From: Synechococcus sp. BSA11S
GTDB taxonomy: Bacteria > Cyanobacteriota > Cyanobacteriia > PCC-6307 > Cyanobiaceae
Direction of reading: 5' to 3'
Length of the DNA: 64,000 bases
NCBI RefSeq assembly: GCF_014224355.1
Contig: NZ_VNWP01000006.1
Location: 1 to 64,000, forward strand
This document shows, piece by piece, positions 1 to 8,430 of this stretch (position 1 is the first letter of the stretch; each line of letters begins with the position of its first letter). The position numbers and the translations under genes are program-made. The notes beneath the pieces are model-generated. The model was given only the letters and a program-made list of their open reading frames with translations, made no database searches and was not told the origin of the DNA.

Positions 1-63
1 GTTGGGCGGGCTCATCCGCTTGCGGATCGCGGCTCGCACGGCGGCGTCATACGGCGGTTTCAT
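1..63 (-). CDS. Transposase, N-terminal fragment cut by window edge
   Basis: The minus strand from an ATG at 61-63 reads MKPPYDAAVRAAIRKRMSPP and continues out of the window. A short basic N-terminus with an RKRMSPPN-type segment is typical of the helix-turn-helix DNA-binding domain of IS3-group and related transposase subunits (family knowledge). Only 21 residues are visible, so the assignment rests on this segment and on the inverted repeat just upstream. Nothing can be said about whether the gene is intact. Confidence 0.5.
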   Translation of the reverse strand, partial: MKPPYDAAVRAAIRKRMSPPN

Positions 64-187
64 CAGTCATGGTTGGAGCCCCCGGTGGACGGTCGGACCG
101 AGGGGACAACTTCGCTGGTAGCGGGGGGAGGATGAGCTGAAGGATCACTTGCGGGACTCTCATTGACTTGTCTCCCTCGGTCTGACA
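1..187 (-). mobile_element. Insertion sequence, 5' end only
   Basis: The left edge holds the start of a transposase reading leftward out of the window, preceded by a probable terminal inverted repeat. On the minus strand, the outer sequence at about 187-167 starts TGTCAGACCGAGGGAGACAA; a near-identical inverted copy lies at 92-110. A TG-starting, roughly 20-bp terminus just upstream of a transposase start is typical of IS3-like elements. The rest of the element is outside the window, so family and completeness are unknown. Confidence 0.5.
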
Positions 188-487
188 AGGCGCCGGCTAA
201 AGGAGCTGGGTCTCAATCAGGATGAGTTTGCTGGTGATGATTATGGAGCTTGAATTCCCGCAGAGTATCGTTTTTCGTGCCAGCGAAAGCAAGGCGGTTT
301 GAGTCTAGCCCCGCCACAAAGAACTGGCTGCGCTTGGGTCGTTGCCAAAACGTCACGCTTTGAGCTGTGTCGTGTGGCGAATGGCCAGGATTTGCAACAA
401 GTCTGTAAGGAGCACAAGTCTGAATGGCTCTTGGCATGCCATCGCGTCTACGTTTTGGTTGATCTTCAAGAACAGAGGTAAGAGCTT
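188..487. other. Intergenic, no gene seen
   Basis: Short open frames exist on both strands, but none shows recognisable protein features. The segment lies between the insertion-sequence end and the GlsB-like gene and probably contains that gene's promoter; no convincing -35/-10 pair was identified. Confidence 0.4.
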
Positions 488-733
488 ATGAACGTTCTCT
501 GGTTTCTGCTGGTTGGGGTGATTGCCGGTTGGCTCGCTGGTGTCCTGGTCAAAGGCGGTGGCTTCGGCCTGATCGGTGATCTGGTTGTCGGCATCATCGG
601 GGCCCTGATCGGTGGCCTGCTCTTCAGCGGTCTGGGTGGTGCCGTCGGAGGGGGTGTGCTGGGGAGCATCGTGGTGGCCACGCTCGGCGCCGTGATCCTT
701 CTGGTGGTGCTGCGGGTGATCAGGCGCGCCTGA
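488..733 (+). CDS. GlsB/YeaQ/YmgE-family stress-response membrane protein
   Basis: An 81-residue, almost wholly hydrophobic, glycine-rich protein. It begins with FLLVGVIAGWLAG, the N-terminal signature of the transglycosylase-associated (GlsB/YeaQ/YmgE) family, followed by two further membrane segments with GxxxG patterns (GIIGALIGGLLFSG). Such proteins sit in the cytoplasmic membrane and are linked to general stress; their biochemical role is unsettled. The length is normal for the family (about 80 residues). A shorter paralogue lies at 34778-34999. The start ATG follows a GTAAGAGCTT stretch, a weak ribosome-binding site. The downstream hairpin serves the convergent minus-strand gene and may also end this transcript. 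Confidence 0.85.
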   Translation: MNVLWFLLVGVIAGWLAGVLVKGGGFGLIGDLVVGIIGALIGGLLFSGLGGAVGGGVLGSIVVATLGAVILLVVLRVIRRA

Positions 734-748
734 AGGGCGAACCTCCAG

Positions 749-785
749 AAAAAAACCCCTGGAGGCTGAATGGCTCCCAGGGGTT
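749..785 (-). terminator. Rho-independent terminator
   Basis: Inverted arms AACCCCTGG (754-762) and CCAGGGGTT (777-785) form a 9-bp stem. Read on the minus strand it is followed by seven T residues (749-755), so it ends the secreted-protein gene at 805-1542. It lies between convergent genes, and the stem could also act on the plus strand. Confidence 0.75.
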
Positions 786-804
786 GGTTGAGCATGCTGA
801 TGGC

Positions 805-1542
805 TCAGTTGCAGTCGCTCGGCTTGGTGTAGGTGATCGACTGATAACGGCCGTCGGTGGTGCGAATCGTCACGCAGTTGTTCGTGGAGGGCTGCTCCCA
901 GTAGGTGAAGGAACTGTCGGCCAGCTTGGTGCCACCGCGGTAGGTGTAGCCCTTCGATGTCAGAGTGCCTTCGGCCTGTCCTCCCCTGGCGCCCACCAGC
1001 GATTGCAGATCGGACACCGGAGCGCCTACACGGGCAGGCTCCGTGGTGGTAACCGGCTTGCCTGAGATCAGGCCGCCGATCAGGGCACCCACCGCCGCAC
1101 CCAGCAGGGAACCGGCGTCAGCCTTCTGGGGGGGGGACTCGAAGCGGGCATCAGGATTCTGGACCTGGTCGAGACGCACCGAGAGCCTGTGGACTTCGCC
1201 ATCGTTCCAGCTGAAGACCTCATGATCCGCCTGAGCCTTGTGCTTCACATTGCGGACACCGGCGTAGGTCTGCACACTCAGGGCCTGCACGCCTGGACCC
1301 GAGAAGTTGAAATTTGTGCCATCATCAAGCTTCACGACATAGGCATCGGTGTTGCCTGCCTTTTTGTGTTTGAAGGTGCAGTGCCCATTGAAGGCTTGAT
1401 AGCCACCGTTCATCAGCTTGCATCGACCCTGGGCCCTGACCAGCACTTCGGCCATGGCCGCTGGGGCGAAGGGGGCGGAAAGCCCTGACAGAAGAAGGCC
1501 CGCGCCGAGGGCTGCGGAGGTTTGACGAAGGCTGCGGATCAT
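805..1542 (-). CDS. Secreted hypothetical protein with glycine zipper
   Basis: A protein of about 245 residues from the start MIRSLRQTS. This start is preferred over one 23 codons upstream because it places an n-region and a hydrophobic stretch (ALGAGLLLSGLSAPF) with an AMA-like cleavage site directly at the N-terminus. The mature part has four cysteines in two groups, CKLMNGGYQAFNGHC near the N-terminus and NCVTI...SDCN at the very C-terminus, suggesting disulphides outside the cytoplasm. The middle holds a glycine zipper (GSLLGAAVGALIGGLISG), as in surface or membrane-inserting proteins. No catalytic family was recognised. It ends at a strong terminator and may be the last gene of a minus-strand group with the two genes upstream. 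Confidence 0.65.
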   Translation of the reverse strand: MIRSLRQTSAALGAGLLLSGLSAPFAPAAMAEVLVRAQGRCKLMNGGYQAFNGHCTFKHKKAGNTDAYVVKLDDGTNFNFSGPGVQALSVQTYAGVRNVKHKAQADHEVFSWNDGEVHRLSVRLDQVQNPDARFESPPQKADAGSLLGAAVGALIGGLISGKPVTTTEPARVGAPVSDLQSLVGARGGQAEGTLTSKGYTYRGGTKLADSSFTYWEQPSTNNCVTIRTTDGRYQSITYTKPSDCN

Positions 1543-1648
1543 CAGGGAAGTAGGGAATCGGAACTCGGATCGGATCGCTTCGCTGGGCGACCCAGAAATG
1601 TGTCTTAACACACCATTCCGGGCTCGGCCATTCCCATGCCCCCCCCGC

Positions 1649-1942
1649 TCACCGTCTGACAGCGATCGCGCACCTGATCAACCCGTACAGCGTGAGCGCG
1701 CCCAGCAGCGGCCAGATCAGCAGCAGATCGACCCGGATGTTGGCCTCCGGCGTGCGCAGCTGCACCAGCGCTTCCCAGGCGGCATACAACCCCCAGCCTG
1801 CGGAGGACCACAGCAGGGGCCGGGCCGAACGTCGGTTGACGGCACCGGACCAGCACACCAGCCACCAGAGCGCCAGCAGTCCCAGGGCCACCACCAGGAC
1901 ATGTCCGGGCTGTGCGACCAGGAGTTCAGCCAGGAGAGCCAC
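1649..1942 (-). CDS. Small membrane protein, unknown function
   Basis: A 97-residue protein with three probable membrane segments: HVLVVALGLLALWWLVCW, LLWSSAGWGLYAAW and LLLIWPLLGALTLYGLI, ending in a basic RRCAIAVRR-type tail. No known family was recognised. It starts 24 bp downstream of the META-domain gene on the same strand, so cotranscription is likely. The hydrophobicity pattern favours this reading frame over the overlapping frames on either strand. Confidence 0.55.
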   Translation of the reverse strand: MALLAELLVAQPGHVLVVALGLLALWWLVCWSGAVNRRSARPLLWSSAGWGLYAAWEALVQLRTPEANIRVDLLLIWPLLGALTLYGLIRCAIAVRR

Positions 1943-1966
1943 CCTTCAGGTCCCAGCGCTCCCCCA

Positions 1967-3079
1967 TCATCGCGGTTGCTTCCGTTCCCAGACCAGGATG
2001 CCTGCGTCGGCGAGAAGGCTCAGATGCAGCCGTCCGTCCTTGACCAGGAAGGTGCGCACAAAGGGTGCCTGGGCAGCCAGGCGCTCACCGAGGCTGGGAG
2101 GTGGACAGAGGGCCCCTGTGGCGGCCAGAGGCCCGAAGCGGAAGCTGCCGCTGCTGCCATCCGCGCTGGGTTGCACGCTCCAGGTGCCGGTGGCGGTGTT
2201 GCAGTCGAGCCGCAGGGTGGCCCTGCCATCGGACTGGAGGCGCAGGCTGTAGCGGGATGGATCTGCGGGGCGTGTGATTCCCTGAGCGTCGTCCATCGAC
2301 TGGATGGCCACCAGTTGCCACTCGGTGCCGGACAGAAGCACGGAGCTCAGGGCTGCCGCGATGGCAGGCCTGTCGCAGGGCAGAGGATGGGTGGAGCTGG
2401 TGTCGTCGTTGGTGTCGAGCAGGGCCACGCCTGAGACGGGTCGGCGCAGGGGCTCGGCGGGCGGCACGGAAGGATTGCTCGGATAGCTGCGCCCGTTGTA
2501 GGGCAGACGGGTGTAGTAGCCGTGGCCCGCATCGATCCGCACCCGGCTGATCAGGTCTCTCCAGCCATTGTGGCGTTGGTCGCTCACCACCAGGGGCGGC
2601 TTGAACAGCGACATCTGTGACACCAGGCGCAGACCCTTCTGCTTGGGACCGCTCTTGAACACATAGGCGTTGCAGCCGCCGGTGCCGCAGGCGTAGGGGC
2701 CGATGACGGTGGCCACCAGCTCGTCCTGCCGGTCGCCGCTCAGGTCGATGCTGTTGTAGGCGTAGCGCAAGGGGCCCGCCGCGCGGCAGGCGTTGCGGCG
2801 CTGGTGGGTCTCGGACTGACGCCACTCCTCCGTGCCCGGGTCGGGGCCATGGCCCTGAGTGTCCACCACCGTTACGGGAAACAGCTCCTGTCGCAGCGCC
2901 TCCTCGAGGAACCGGTTCGCTGTGGCGATCGGAGCCACGGTCTGACGGATCCGGGGGGGAGGTCCGCCCACGTTCGGCTTCGCTGAGGCGTCTTCAAGGC
3001 TTGCCGCCAGCGTCAGCAGCGCCGCGGCGGAGCCCAGGGCCGCCGCGCCGATGCTGGAGTGCTGAGCTGGTGAGGCCAT
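1967..3079 (-). CDS. META-domain (HslJ-like) secreted protein
   Basis: A 370-residue protein. The N-terminus has a weak signal-like stretch (GAAALGSAAALLTLAAS). The middle part (about 60-220) contains a possible disulphide pair in YACGTGGCNAYVF, within a region resembling integrin-like repeats (SIDLSGDRQDELVATVIG). The C-terminal 120 residues match the META/HslJ fold: the GTEWQLVAIQ opening, an RATLRLDCNTATGTW core and a final FLVKDGRLHLSLLADAGILVWE. META domains occur in heat-shock and envelope proteins linked to drug tolerance, with no defined activity. Two small genes follow on the same strand and may be co-transcribed. Function beyond envelope association is not inferable. Confidence 0.7.
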   Translation of the reverse strand: MASPAQHSSIGAAALGSAAALLTLAASLEDASAKPNVGGPPPRIRQTVAPIATANRFLEEALRQELFPVTVVDTQGHGPDPGTEEWRQSETHQRRNACRAAGPLRYAYNSIDLSGDRQDELVATVIGPYACGTGGCNAYVFKSGPKQKGLRLVSQMSLFKPPLVVSDQRHNGWRDLISRVRIDAGHGYYTRLPYNGRSYPSNPSVPPAEPLRRPVSGVALLDTNDDTSSTHPLPCDRPAIAAALSSVLLSGTEWQLVAIQSMDDAQGITRPADPSRYSLRLQSDGRATLRLDCNTATGTWSVQPSADGSSGSFRFGPLAATGALCPPPSLGERLAAQAPFVRTFLVKDGRLHLSLLADAGILVWERKQPR

Positions 3080-3353
3080 CGGAGCTGAGGGGGAGTGCGG
3101 CTCAGCGTTGCAGGTCGAGCTGGCTCGGGGGCATCACGACCCACTCCGTCATTCTGGGGTTGCCCTGGTGTTGTGAACAAGTCGATCAGAGGCAGGCCGG
3201 CACTGCCGCGCTGTTCCTCGATGACGAACCCCACCAGGCAAGACCAGCCGCCGGTTGACAGCGCAGCAGACACACGAGGCCCTTGCTCTCTGTCTCCAGG
3301 AAGGCCTCCCCTGAGGGGGCGATGCTGCAGGGGTCGAGCGATCATCCCTGCCC

Positions 3354-3542
3354 ATGTCCTTCAACCCGGAGACGCTGGGTCGTTTTGCTCTACGGGGCCT
3401 CCGCATCGGCGCTAGCACGGTGTCGATCGTGGAGCTGCTGCGCAGCGACTGGACCGGTGGCATCAGTGCCGGGGTGGCCTGGCTGGTGTTTCTGCAGGTG
3501 GAACGGCGGCTGCCGCCACCTACAGAGGAAGCCGAGGGCTGA
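3354..3542 (+). CDS. Small hypothetical protein
   Basis: A 62-residue frame, starting MSFNPETLGRFALRGLRIG, with one moderately hydrophobic helix (GISAGVAWLVFLQV) and an acidic end. It is followed at 3646-3670 by a strong hairpin terminator on the same strand, which supports a real short transcript. No family recognised; short length keeps confidence modest. Confidence 0.45.
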   Translation: MSFNPETLGRFALRGLRIGASTVSIVELLRSDWTGGISAGVAWLVFLQVERRLPPPTEEAEG

Positions 3543-3645
3543 TCAGGTCCTCACCAATGGCTCGTCGTCACCGACCTTGACTTGATGCGGGCGATCGGTC
3601 GGATCTGCAGCGGGGATGCCGCCGGGGCCAGGGGCATCCAGTAGG

Positions 3646-3670
3646 AAGGCGCCCCATGTGGGGGCGCCTT
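3646..3670 (+). terminator. Strong hairpin terminator
   Basis: Perfect 10-bp arms AAGGCGCCCC and GGGGCGCCTT around an ATGTG loop, followed by a short T run. It lies about 100 bp after the 62-residue frame and could work in both directions. Confidence 0.7.
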
Positions 3671-4412
3671 TGCACCGGTTGCGAGTGGTCACCTTGGCAG
3701 TTGGGGTGCCCTCGGTCGGGTGTCTGGGTTCCAACGATCAGCCTGTCAGGGCCTGGCAGGTAAGGATTCAGTCACGACGCTGGGGAGAGATGCTCGGGGC
3801 TTGACCTCCTCAGTTGTGACCGATGCCCGGGTTATGCAGCCCGGGATTTCAACGGACGGGAACCAGATGTGGCGTATGACTCAACACGTACGGGGTGGCG
3901 TTCTCGCTGCGCCACCGAGACGACGTTCAACAGCAATGGCACCTCCTTTTGCCTAAACCGGCTCTGGCGAACACTGGCCGGACTCTCTGGGAGGGAAAGG
4001 TTGAGTTGGCTCCCATTCCTTCCCTCAACTACATAGTATTTCCACCAGCAGCAGGTGGAGGCGTCACGGCGTTCCTGTTCCCGTACCTCCCATGGCCTCT
4101 GCGCTCTGGCGGCGAACGATGACCCCACATCAACCCTTCGCCAGCCCATCAATGGGCACCCTGTGTGTTTCCTCCCCCTTCGATCGCTCCGGTCGCCTCG
4201 ACCAGCAGGCCAGGAGGCTGACAGATCCGGTGTGAACGCGTCCTGAGACGTCCTGTTCGGTGCTGACAAAAGGCTGTGCATCGCCCCCGTGGATGCTGAA
4301 CCTCGTGCATCATGAAGGCTGATGTTTCCTGGTTCCAGGGTGCTGGGTGGGAGATGTCTCTGGTGATCAGTCTGACTGGGCAGATCATCTGCTTCCATCG
4401 CTTCTCTCCTTG
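3671..4412. other. Intergenic, no gene seen
   Basis: About 740 bases with only short overlapping frames of unconvincing composition on both strands. It precedes the acyl-CoA synthetase gene and probably carries its promoter, but no clear promoter or known repeat was found. It could include decayed coding sequence. Confidence 0.4.
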
Positions 4413-5984
4413 ATGATCATTTCCGGCCCCACCCTCACGCAGCCCGATCGCCTCGATCAGCTTCTTGCGGAGGGTCTGGCCCGGGATCCGCAGGGACCCG
4501 CCCTGCAGGATCTCCACACGAGCCTCAGCTGGCAGCAGCTGGAGGAGCGAGTGGAGCGGTTGATGGTCGCCTACGGCGCCCTGCCACTGCAGGTGGGCGA
4601 TCGGGTGGCCTCACTGATGCCCAACCGTCTGGAGCTGGTGATCCACTATCTGGCCTGCCTGCGCCTCGGGCTGGTGATCACTCCGCTCAATTACCGCTAC
4701 GTGGTGCCGGAGATTGACCATGCCCTGAGGGTCAGCGGGGCTGTGCTGTTGCTCTACCACCAGGAGCGCCTTGCCGATCTGCAGGCCACGGAGCTGGCGG
4801 GATCTCTGCCTTATGGGCTGATCCGTTTCGACGACGCACCGACAGAACCGTCACCGGATCGAGAGCGGTGCTTTCACAACATGCTCTCCTCGACCGCCGA
4901 CGCCACGGGCGTTGAGGCACCCGAGCTGGCCCCTGAAGCCCCCGCGATCATCTATTTCACCTCCGGCAGCACCGCCAAGCCCAAGGGTGTGACCCACAGC
5001 CGAAGGAGCTACGGAGCGACGCTGGCCAGCCTTGCCCAGGCAATGGAGTATGCGCCTGGAGAGCGCCTGATGGTGGGCTGCTCGCTGGCCCATGCAGCGG
5101 CCTCGATGTACGGGCTGGCAGCTCTCTCGGTGGGCACGACGCTGGTCGTGGCCACCGAGAGCGACAATCACAGCCTTGAGGCCGTGCTGCACCACCGGCA
5201 ACCGAACCTGCTGCTGATGCTGCCCGCGCCGCTGATGGGCCTGATGCACGACCGGGAGTTGAATCCGGCAGATTTCGCCTACGTCCGCCTCTGCATCTCA
5301 GGCGGTGACAAGGTGCCTCTGCAACTGCAGCGGGATTTCGAGGCGTCCGTGGGCTTTGCCATCGACGAGTGTTTCGGTATGAGTGAGTGTGGGGTCGCCA
5401 CCGTCTCCCCCCCCTCCGGCGAGAACCGCATCGGTTCAGTGGGCCGGGTCTGTCCTGGCTTCGAGTGCTCCATCCGCGATGAGGAAGGCCGGCAACTGCC
5501 CGTGGGTGCTGAGGGAAGGCTCTGGCTTCGTTCCGCGTCGGTGATGACGGGCTACTGGGACAATCCCACCGCCACGGCCGAAACCCTCGTGGAGGGCTGG
5601 CTGGACACGGGTGACGAGATGCGCCTGGATGACGACGGTTACCTCTGGTTCTGCGGCCGCCGGAAGCAGATCATCGTGCATGACGGCTCCAACATCTGCC
5701 CCCAGGATGTGGAGGATGCCCTCTGTGAGCACTCCGCCGTGGAGCTGGCCGGAGCGATCGGCATTCACGACCTCATGCATGGAGAGAACGTGCGCGCCTA
5801 CGTCACGCTCAAGGAAGCGGCCTCAGTCCCGACGGTTCCAGAGTTGATCAGCTTCAGCCGCGAGCGCATTGGCTACAAGGCGCCTGAGGACATCGTGGTG
5901 CTGGCCGAAATGCCCCTCAACCCGAGCGGCAAGGTGGACCGGGTTGCGCTCAAGGCGATGGCGGCCGAAGCCCCAGCAAGCTGA
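4413..5984 (+). CDS. AMP-dependent acyl-CoA synthetase/ligase
   Basis: A 523-residue member of the ANL adenylating family. It should activate a carboxylic acid to the acyl-AMP and then the CoA thioester in the cytoplasm. The phosphate-binding loop YFTSGSTAKPKG (about residues 187-198), the A5 motif DECFGMSE, the A7 motif WLDTGDEMRLDDDGYLWFCGR and the C-terminal lysine in NPSGKVDR are all present. The start MIISGPTLTQ is chosen because the conserved domain begins just after it; a start 22 codons upstream is possible. The family includes medium-chain, benzoate and bile-acid ligases, and the substrate cannot be read from the sequence. It stands alone, with long non-coding flanks, which fits an accessory gene. 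Confidence 0.8.
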   Translation: MIISGPTLTQPDRLDQLLAEGLARDPQGPALQDLHTSLSWQQLEERVERLMVAYGALPLQVGDRVASLMPNRLELVIHYLACLRLGLVITPLNYRYVVPEIDHALRVSGAVLLLYHQERLADLQATELAGSLPYGLIRFDDAPTEPSPDRERCFHNMLSSTADATGVEAPELAPEAPAIIYFTSGSTAKPKGVTHSRRSYGATLASLAQAMEYAPGERLMVGCSLAHAAASMYGLAALSVGTTLVVATESDNHSLEAVLHHRQPNLLLMLPAPLMGLMHDRELNPADFAYVRLCISGGDKVPLQLQRDFEASVGFAIDECFGMSECGVATVSPPSGENRIGSVGRVCPGFECSIRDEEGRQLPVGAEGRLWLRSASVMTGYWDNPTATAETLVEGWLDTGDEMRLDDDGYLWFCGRRKQIIVHDGSNICPQDVEDALCEHSAVELAGAIGIHDLMHGENVRAYVTLKEAASVPTVPELISFSRERIGYKAPEDIVVLAEMPLNPSGKVDRVALKAMAAEAPAS

Positions 5985-6346
5985 ATTGAGAAGCCCTAGC
6001 TGTTCTCCAAGCACCTTGCCCGCTCCCCCGGGGGTGCGGTGGCTGGCTGACCGCTGGGCCGCCTCAGAGCCTGTGGCAACGCTGTCAGTAGTTGTCTGAG
6101 CAAGTTGTCTGAGCACCTGGTCTTCAGGATTCCACGACCACTGCCTCCAGAACATCATTGCTAGCAAGCAGAATTGATTGAGCGCTGGCAATTCCTGAAA
6201 GCTATCTATTCCGGAGAATGTTCCAGTCAAGAATTTATGTTCGATTGCATGAGGCAATCAAAAATCATACGCGCTTGCCAAAGGTAGAAGCACTATGCCT
6301 GCGGCTTCGCCCTGTGACATGATGAAGGCGAAGTCAGATGGCTTGA
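5985..6346. other. Intergenic, no gene seen
   Basis: Lower in GC than its flanks, with no supported frame. The part nearest 6346 probably contains the eroded N-terminus of the FAD-oxidase pseudogene. Confidence 0.35.
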
Positions 6347-7673
6347 GTGACTGGCACTTTGAGCGGAATTGAGCCCGAAGGCTTTGGAGCTGAGATAATA
6401 GTGTTTCAACGGGGATTCATTTCTCGCTCCGCCTCTGTCATTTCAGCGAGGGTCTCGCAGGGTGAAGGCGGGTCAGATCACTCATGGTGTTCGATCAAGG
6501 CTGTCAATTTTGCCCGCAAGCATGACCTCTTGGTCTCGATCCGAAGGGGCGGTCACAACATCGCGGGCAATGCCGTCTGCGACGACGTCCTCATGATCGA
6601 CCTCTCGTTGATGAAGAACGTCCGGGTTGACCCAAGCGCCCGCAGGGCGACCGTCGAGGCCGGCAGAACACTCGCCGACTTTGACGCGGATGCACAGGTT
6701 CACGACCTCGCAACACCGCTGGGCATCAATTCAACAACGGGTGTGGCCGGCTTGACGCTCGGCGGCGGCTTTGGTTGGTTGAGCCGCAAGTACGGCATGA
6801 CCGTCGACAACCTCCTCTCCGTTGAGGTCGTCACGGCGGATGGCAGGCGTGTGCACGCCTGCGAGACGGAACATGCCGACCTCTTCTGGGGTCTTCGTGG
6901 CTGCGGTGGCAACTTCGGTATCGTCACAAGCTTCGAATTCCAAATTCATCCCGTTGGCCCAGGCGAAGTCCGTGCTGACGCAGTTCGCCCGCTTCGCCGA
7001 GACGATGCCGGATGAACTCAGCGTCTGGATGTTCACCCGGAAGGCACCCCCATTTCCCCTCCTGCCCGAGCATGTCCATGGAACAGAGATTGTCGCGCTG
7101 GCCCTGTGCTAAGCAGGAGCCCCCTCCCAGGGAGAGAAGCTGCTCGATGTCCTGCACCGCTTCGGCACGGCTCATGGCGAGCACATCGGCGTGCAGCCTT
7201 ACACCTCCTGGCAGCAGACCTTTGATCCATTGCTAACGCGTGGAGAGCGGAACTACTGGAAGTCGCACAATTTCTCTAAACTCAGTGATGACGTGATCGA
7301 TGTCGTTATCCAATATGCTTCCACCCTTCCCTCACCGCAGTGCGAGATCTTCATCGCTGCTATTGGCGGTCAGACAGCTCGCCTTACGCCTGAAGCCATG
7401 GCCTATTCGAGCCGGGACGCCAACTACGTCATGAATGTGCATGGTCGCTGGGAATCGCCTGCCGATGAAGCCGTCTGCATCGCCTGGGCGCGCGAATTCT
7501 TCACGAAGTCACAGCCATTACCCAGCGGTGGCGCATACATCAACTTCCTCACCCAGGACGAGGTGGACTGCGTCGCATTCGCCTATGGTGCGATGTACAG
7601 TCGGCTTGTTGATCTTAAGAAGTACGATACGGCCAACTTCTTTCGAATGAATCAGAATATCAAGCCGGTCTGA
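6347..7673 (+). pseudogene. Berberine-bridge-type FAD-linked oxidase, decayed
   Basis: Three segments in two frames reconstruct one flavoprotein. The first (6347-7015) holds the PCMH-type FAD domain: SIRRGGHNIAGNAVCDD, the FAD-histidine region, then GVAGLTLGGGFGWLSRKYG and LFWGLRGCGGNFGIVTSFEF. At about 6950-6985 the frame jumps directly from HPVGP to LAQAKSVLTQFARF, which implies loss of roughly a dozen codons plus a frameshift. The second segment stops at a TAA (7110-7112) where the family has an aromatic codon in ALCYAG. The same frame then continues, with the C-terminal BBE segment (7191-7673) ending SGGAYINFLTQDE...FFRMNQNI. The N-terminus also looks eroded. The intact enzymes oxidise secondary metabolites or sugars; this copy cannot make a functional protein. 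Confidence 0.8.
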
Positions 7674-8125
7674 TGGAAGCTCAGACCCAGATAATCACAT
7701 CCAGCAGATCATTCTTCGTGCCGCCACCGCTGCCACGCGACCTCATGAAGTTCCACCAGCTGATGGTGACGTGGCCAAAGCGATAGCGGACAGATCGGGA
7801 AAGACTGGACGGCCTCACCGGCGGAGGCGTTCGGACCCGATCGAGAACTGCGGCTGTTTGCCAATGACTGGCCTGGCCGCTACGGAAATAGCCGTGAGCT
7901 TCCTCCGCGTCTGGGCGGTCCGCTCTCCCTCACGATCACCAGGACCTCCTGAGGCCGATTCAAGGGAGAATGGGTACATGCTCGCTCGCCAGGATCAGGG
8001 TGATCGGTGGGCAGCAGACATCTCGGCCTCGTGGTTGTGCTGATCGCGAATCACCTGAATGCCGGACAACCCCCACTGACGATCGATCCCTCCCTCAGGG
8101 GCGGCGGTTCAACGTGCTGTTTGTT
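7674..8125. other. Intergenic, no gene seen
   Basis: About 450 bases between the FAD-oxidase pseudogene and a small minus-strand gene. No frame has recognisable features; it is probably eroded sequence. Confidence 0.35.
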
Positions 8126-8326
8126 TCACGGATCCACTTCGTTTCCCTGATCCATTTCCGCGGACACCCCCATCTCCAGGTTCAGCAGCTGGCCGGCCTC
8201 CTTGTCGGGACTGATGTCCGCGATCTGGGGCGGGTTCAGCGAGCTGATCGCGCCGATCATCACCGCCAGGGTCATGGCGATGGCCAGGACGCCGACCGTG
8301 ATCTGCCGCAGGGTGATTTGAGGCAT
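8126..8326 (-). CDS. Small single-span membrane protein
   Basis: A 66-residue frame starting MPQITLRQITVGVLAIAMTL: one N-terminal membrane helix (to about residue 30), then a polar acidic tail. A start seven codons upstream (MAPRPGT) is possible. It follows dnaG on the same strand after a gap of about 100 bp. No family recognised; the clear one-helix pattern is the only support. Confidence 0.5.
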   Translation of the reverse strand: MPQITLRQITVGVLAIAMTLAVMIGAISSLNPPQIADISPDKEAGQLLNLEMGVSAEMDQGNEVDP

Positions 8327-8430
8327 CGTTCCAGGCCTTGGCGCCATCGGAGGTTCGCTCCTCTGACCATAAATCCGGAGGACCCGATCGGCTGTAGATG
8401 CGGCCGGCTCACCGCTCAGTCTGAAGCCTC

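Noticed and set aside
3832-4398. Minus-strand frame of 188 residues upstream of the acyl-CoA synthetase
   Set aside because: Composition is irregular, no motif or hydrophobic pattern is present, and it overlaps the synthetase start region; treated as chance.
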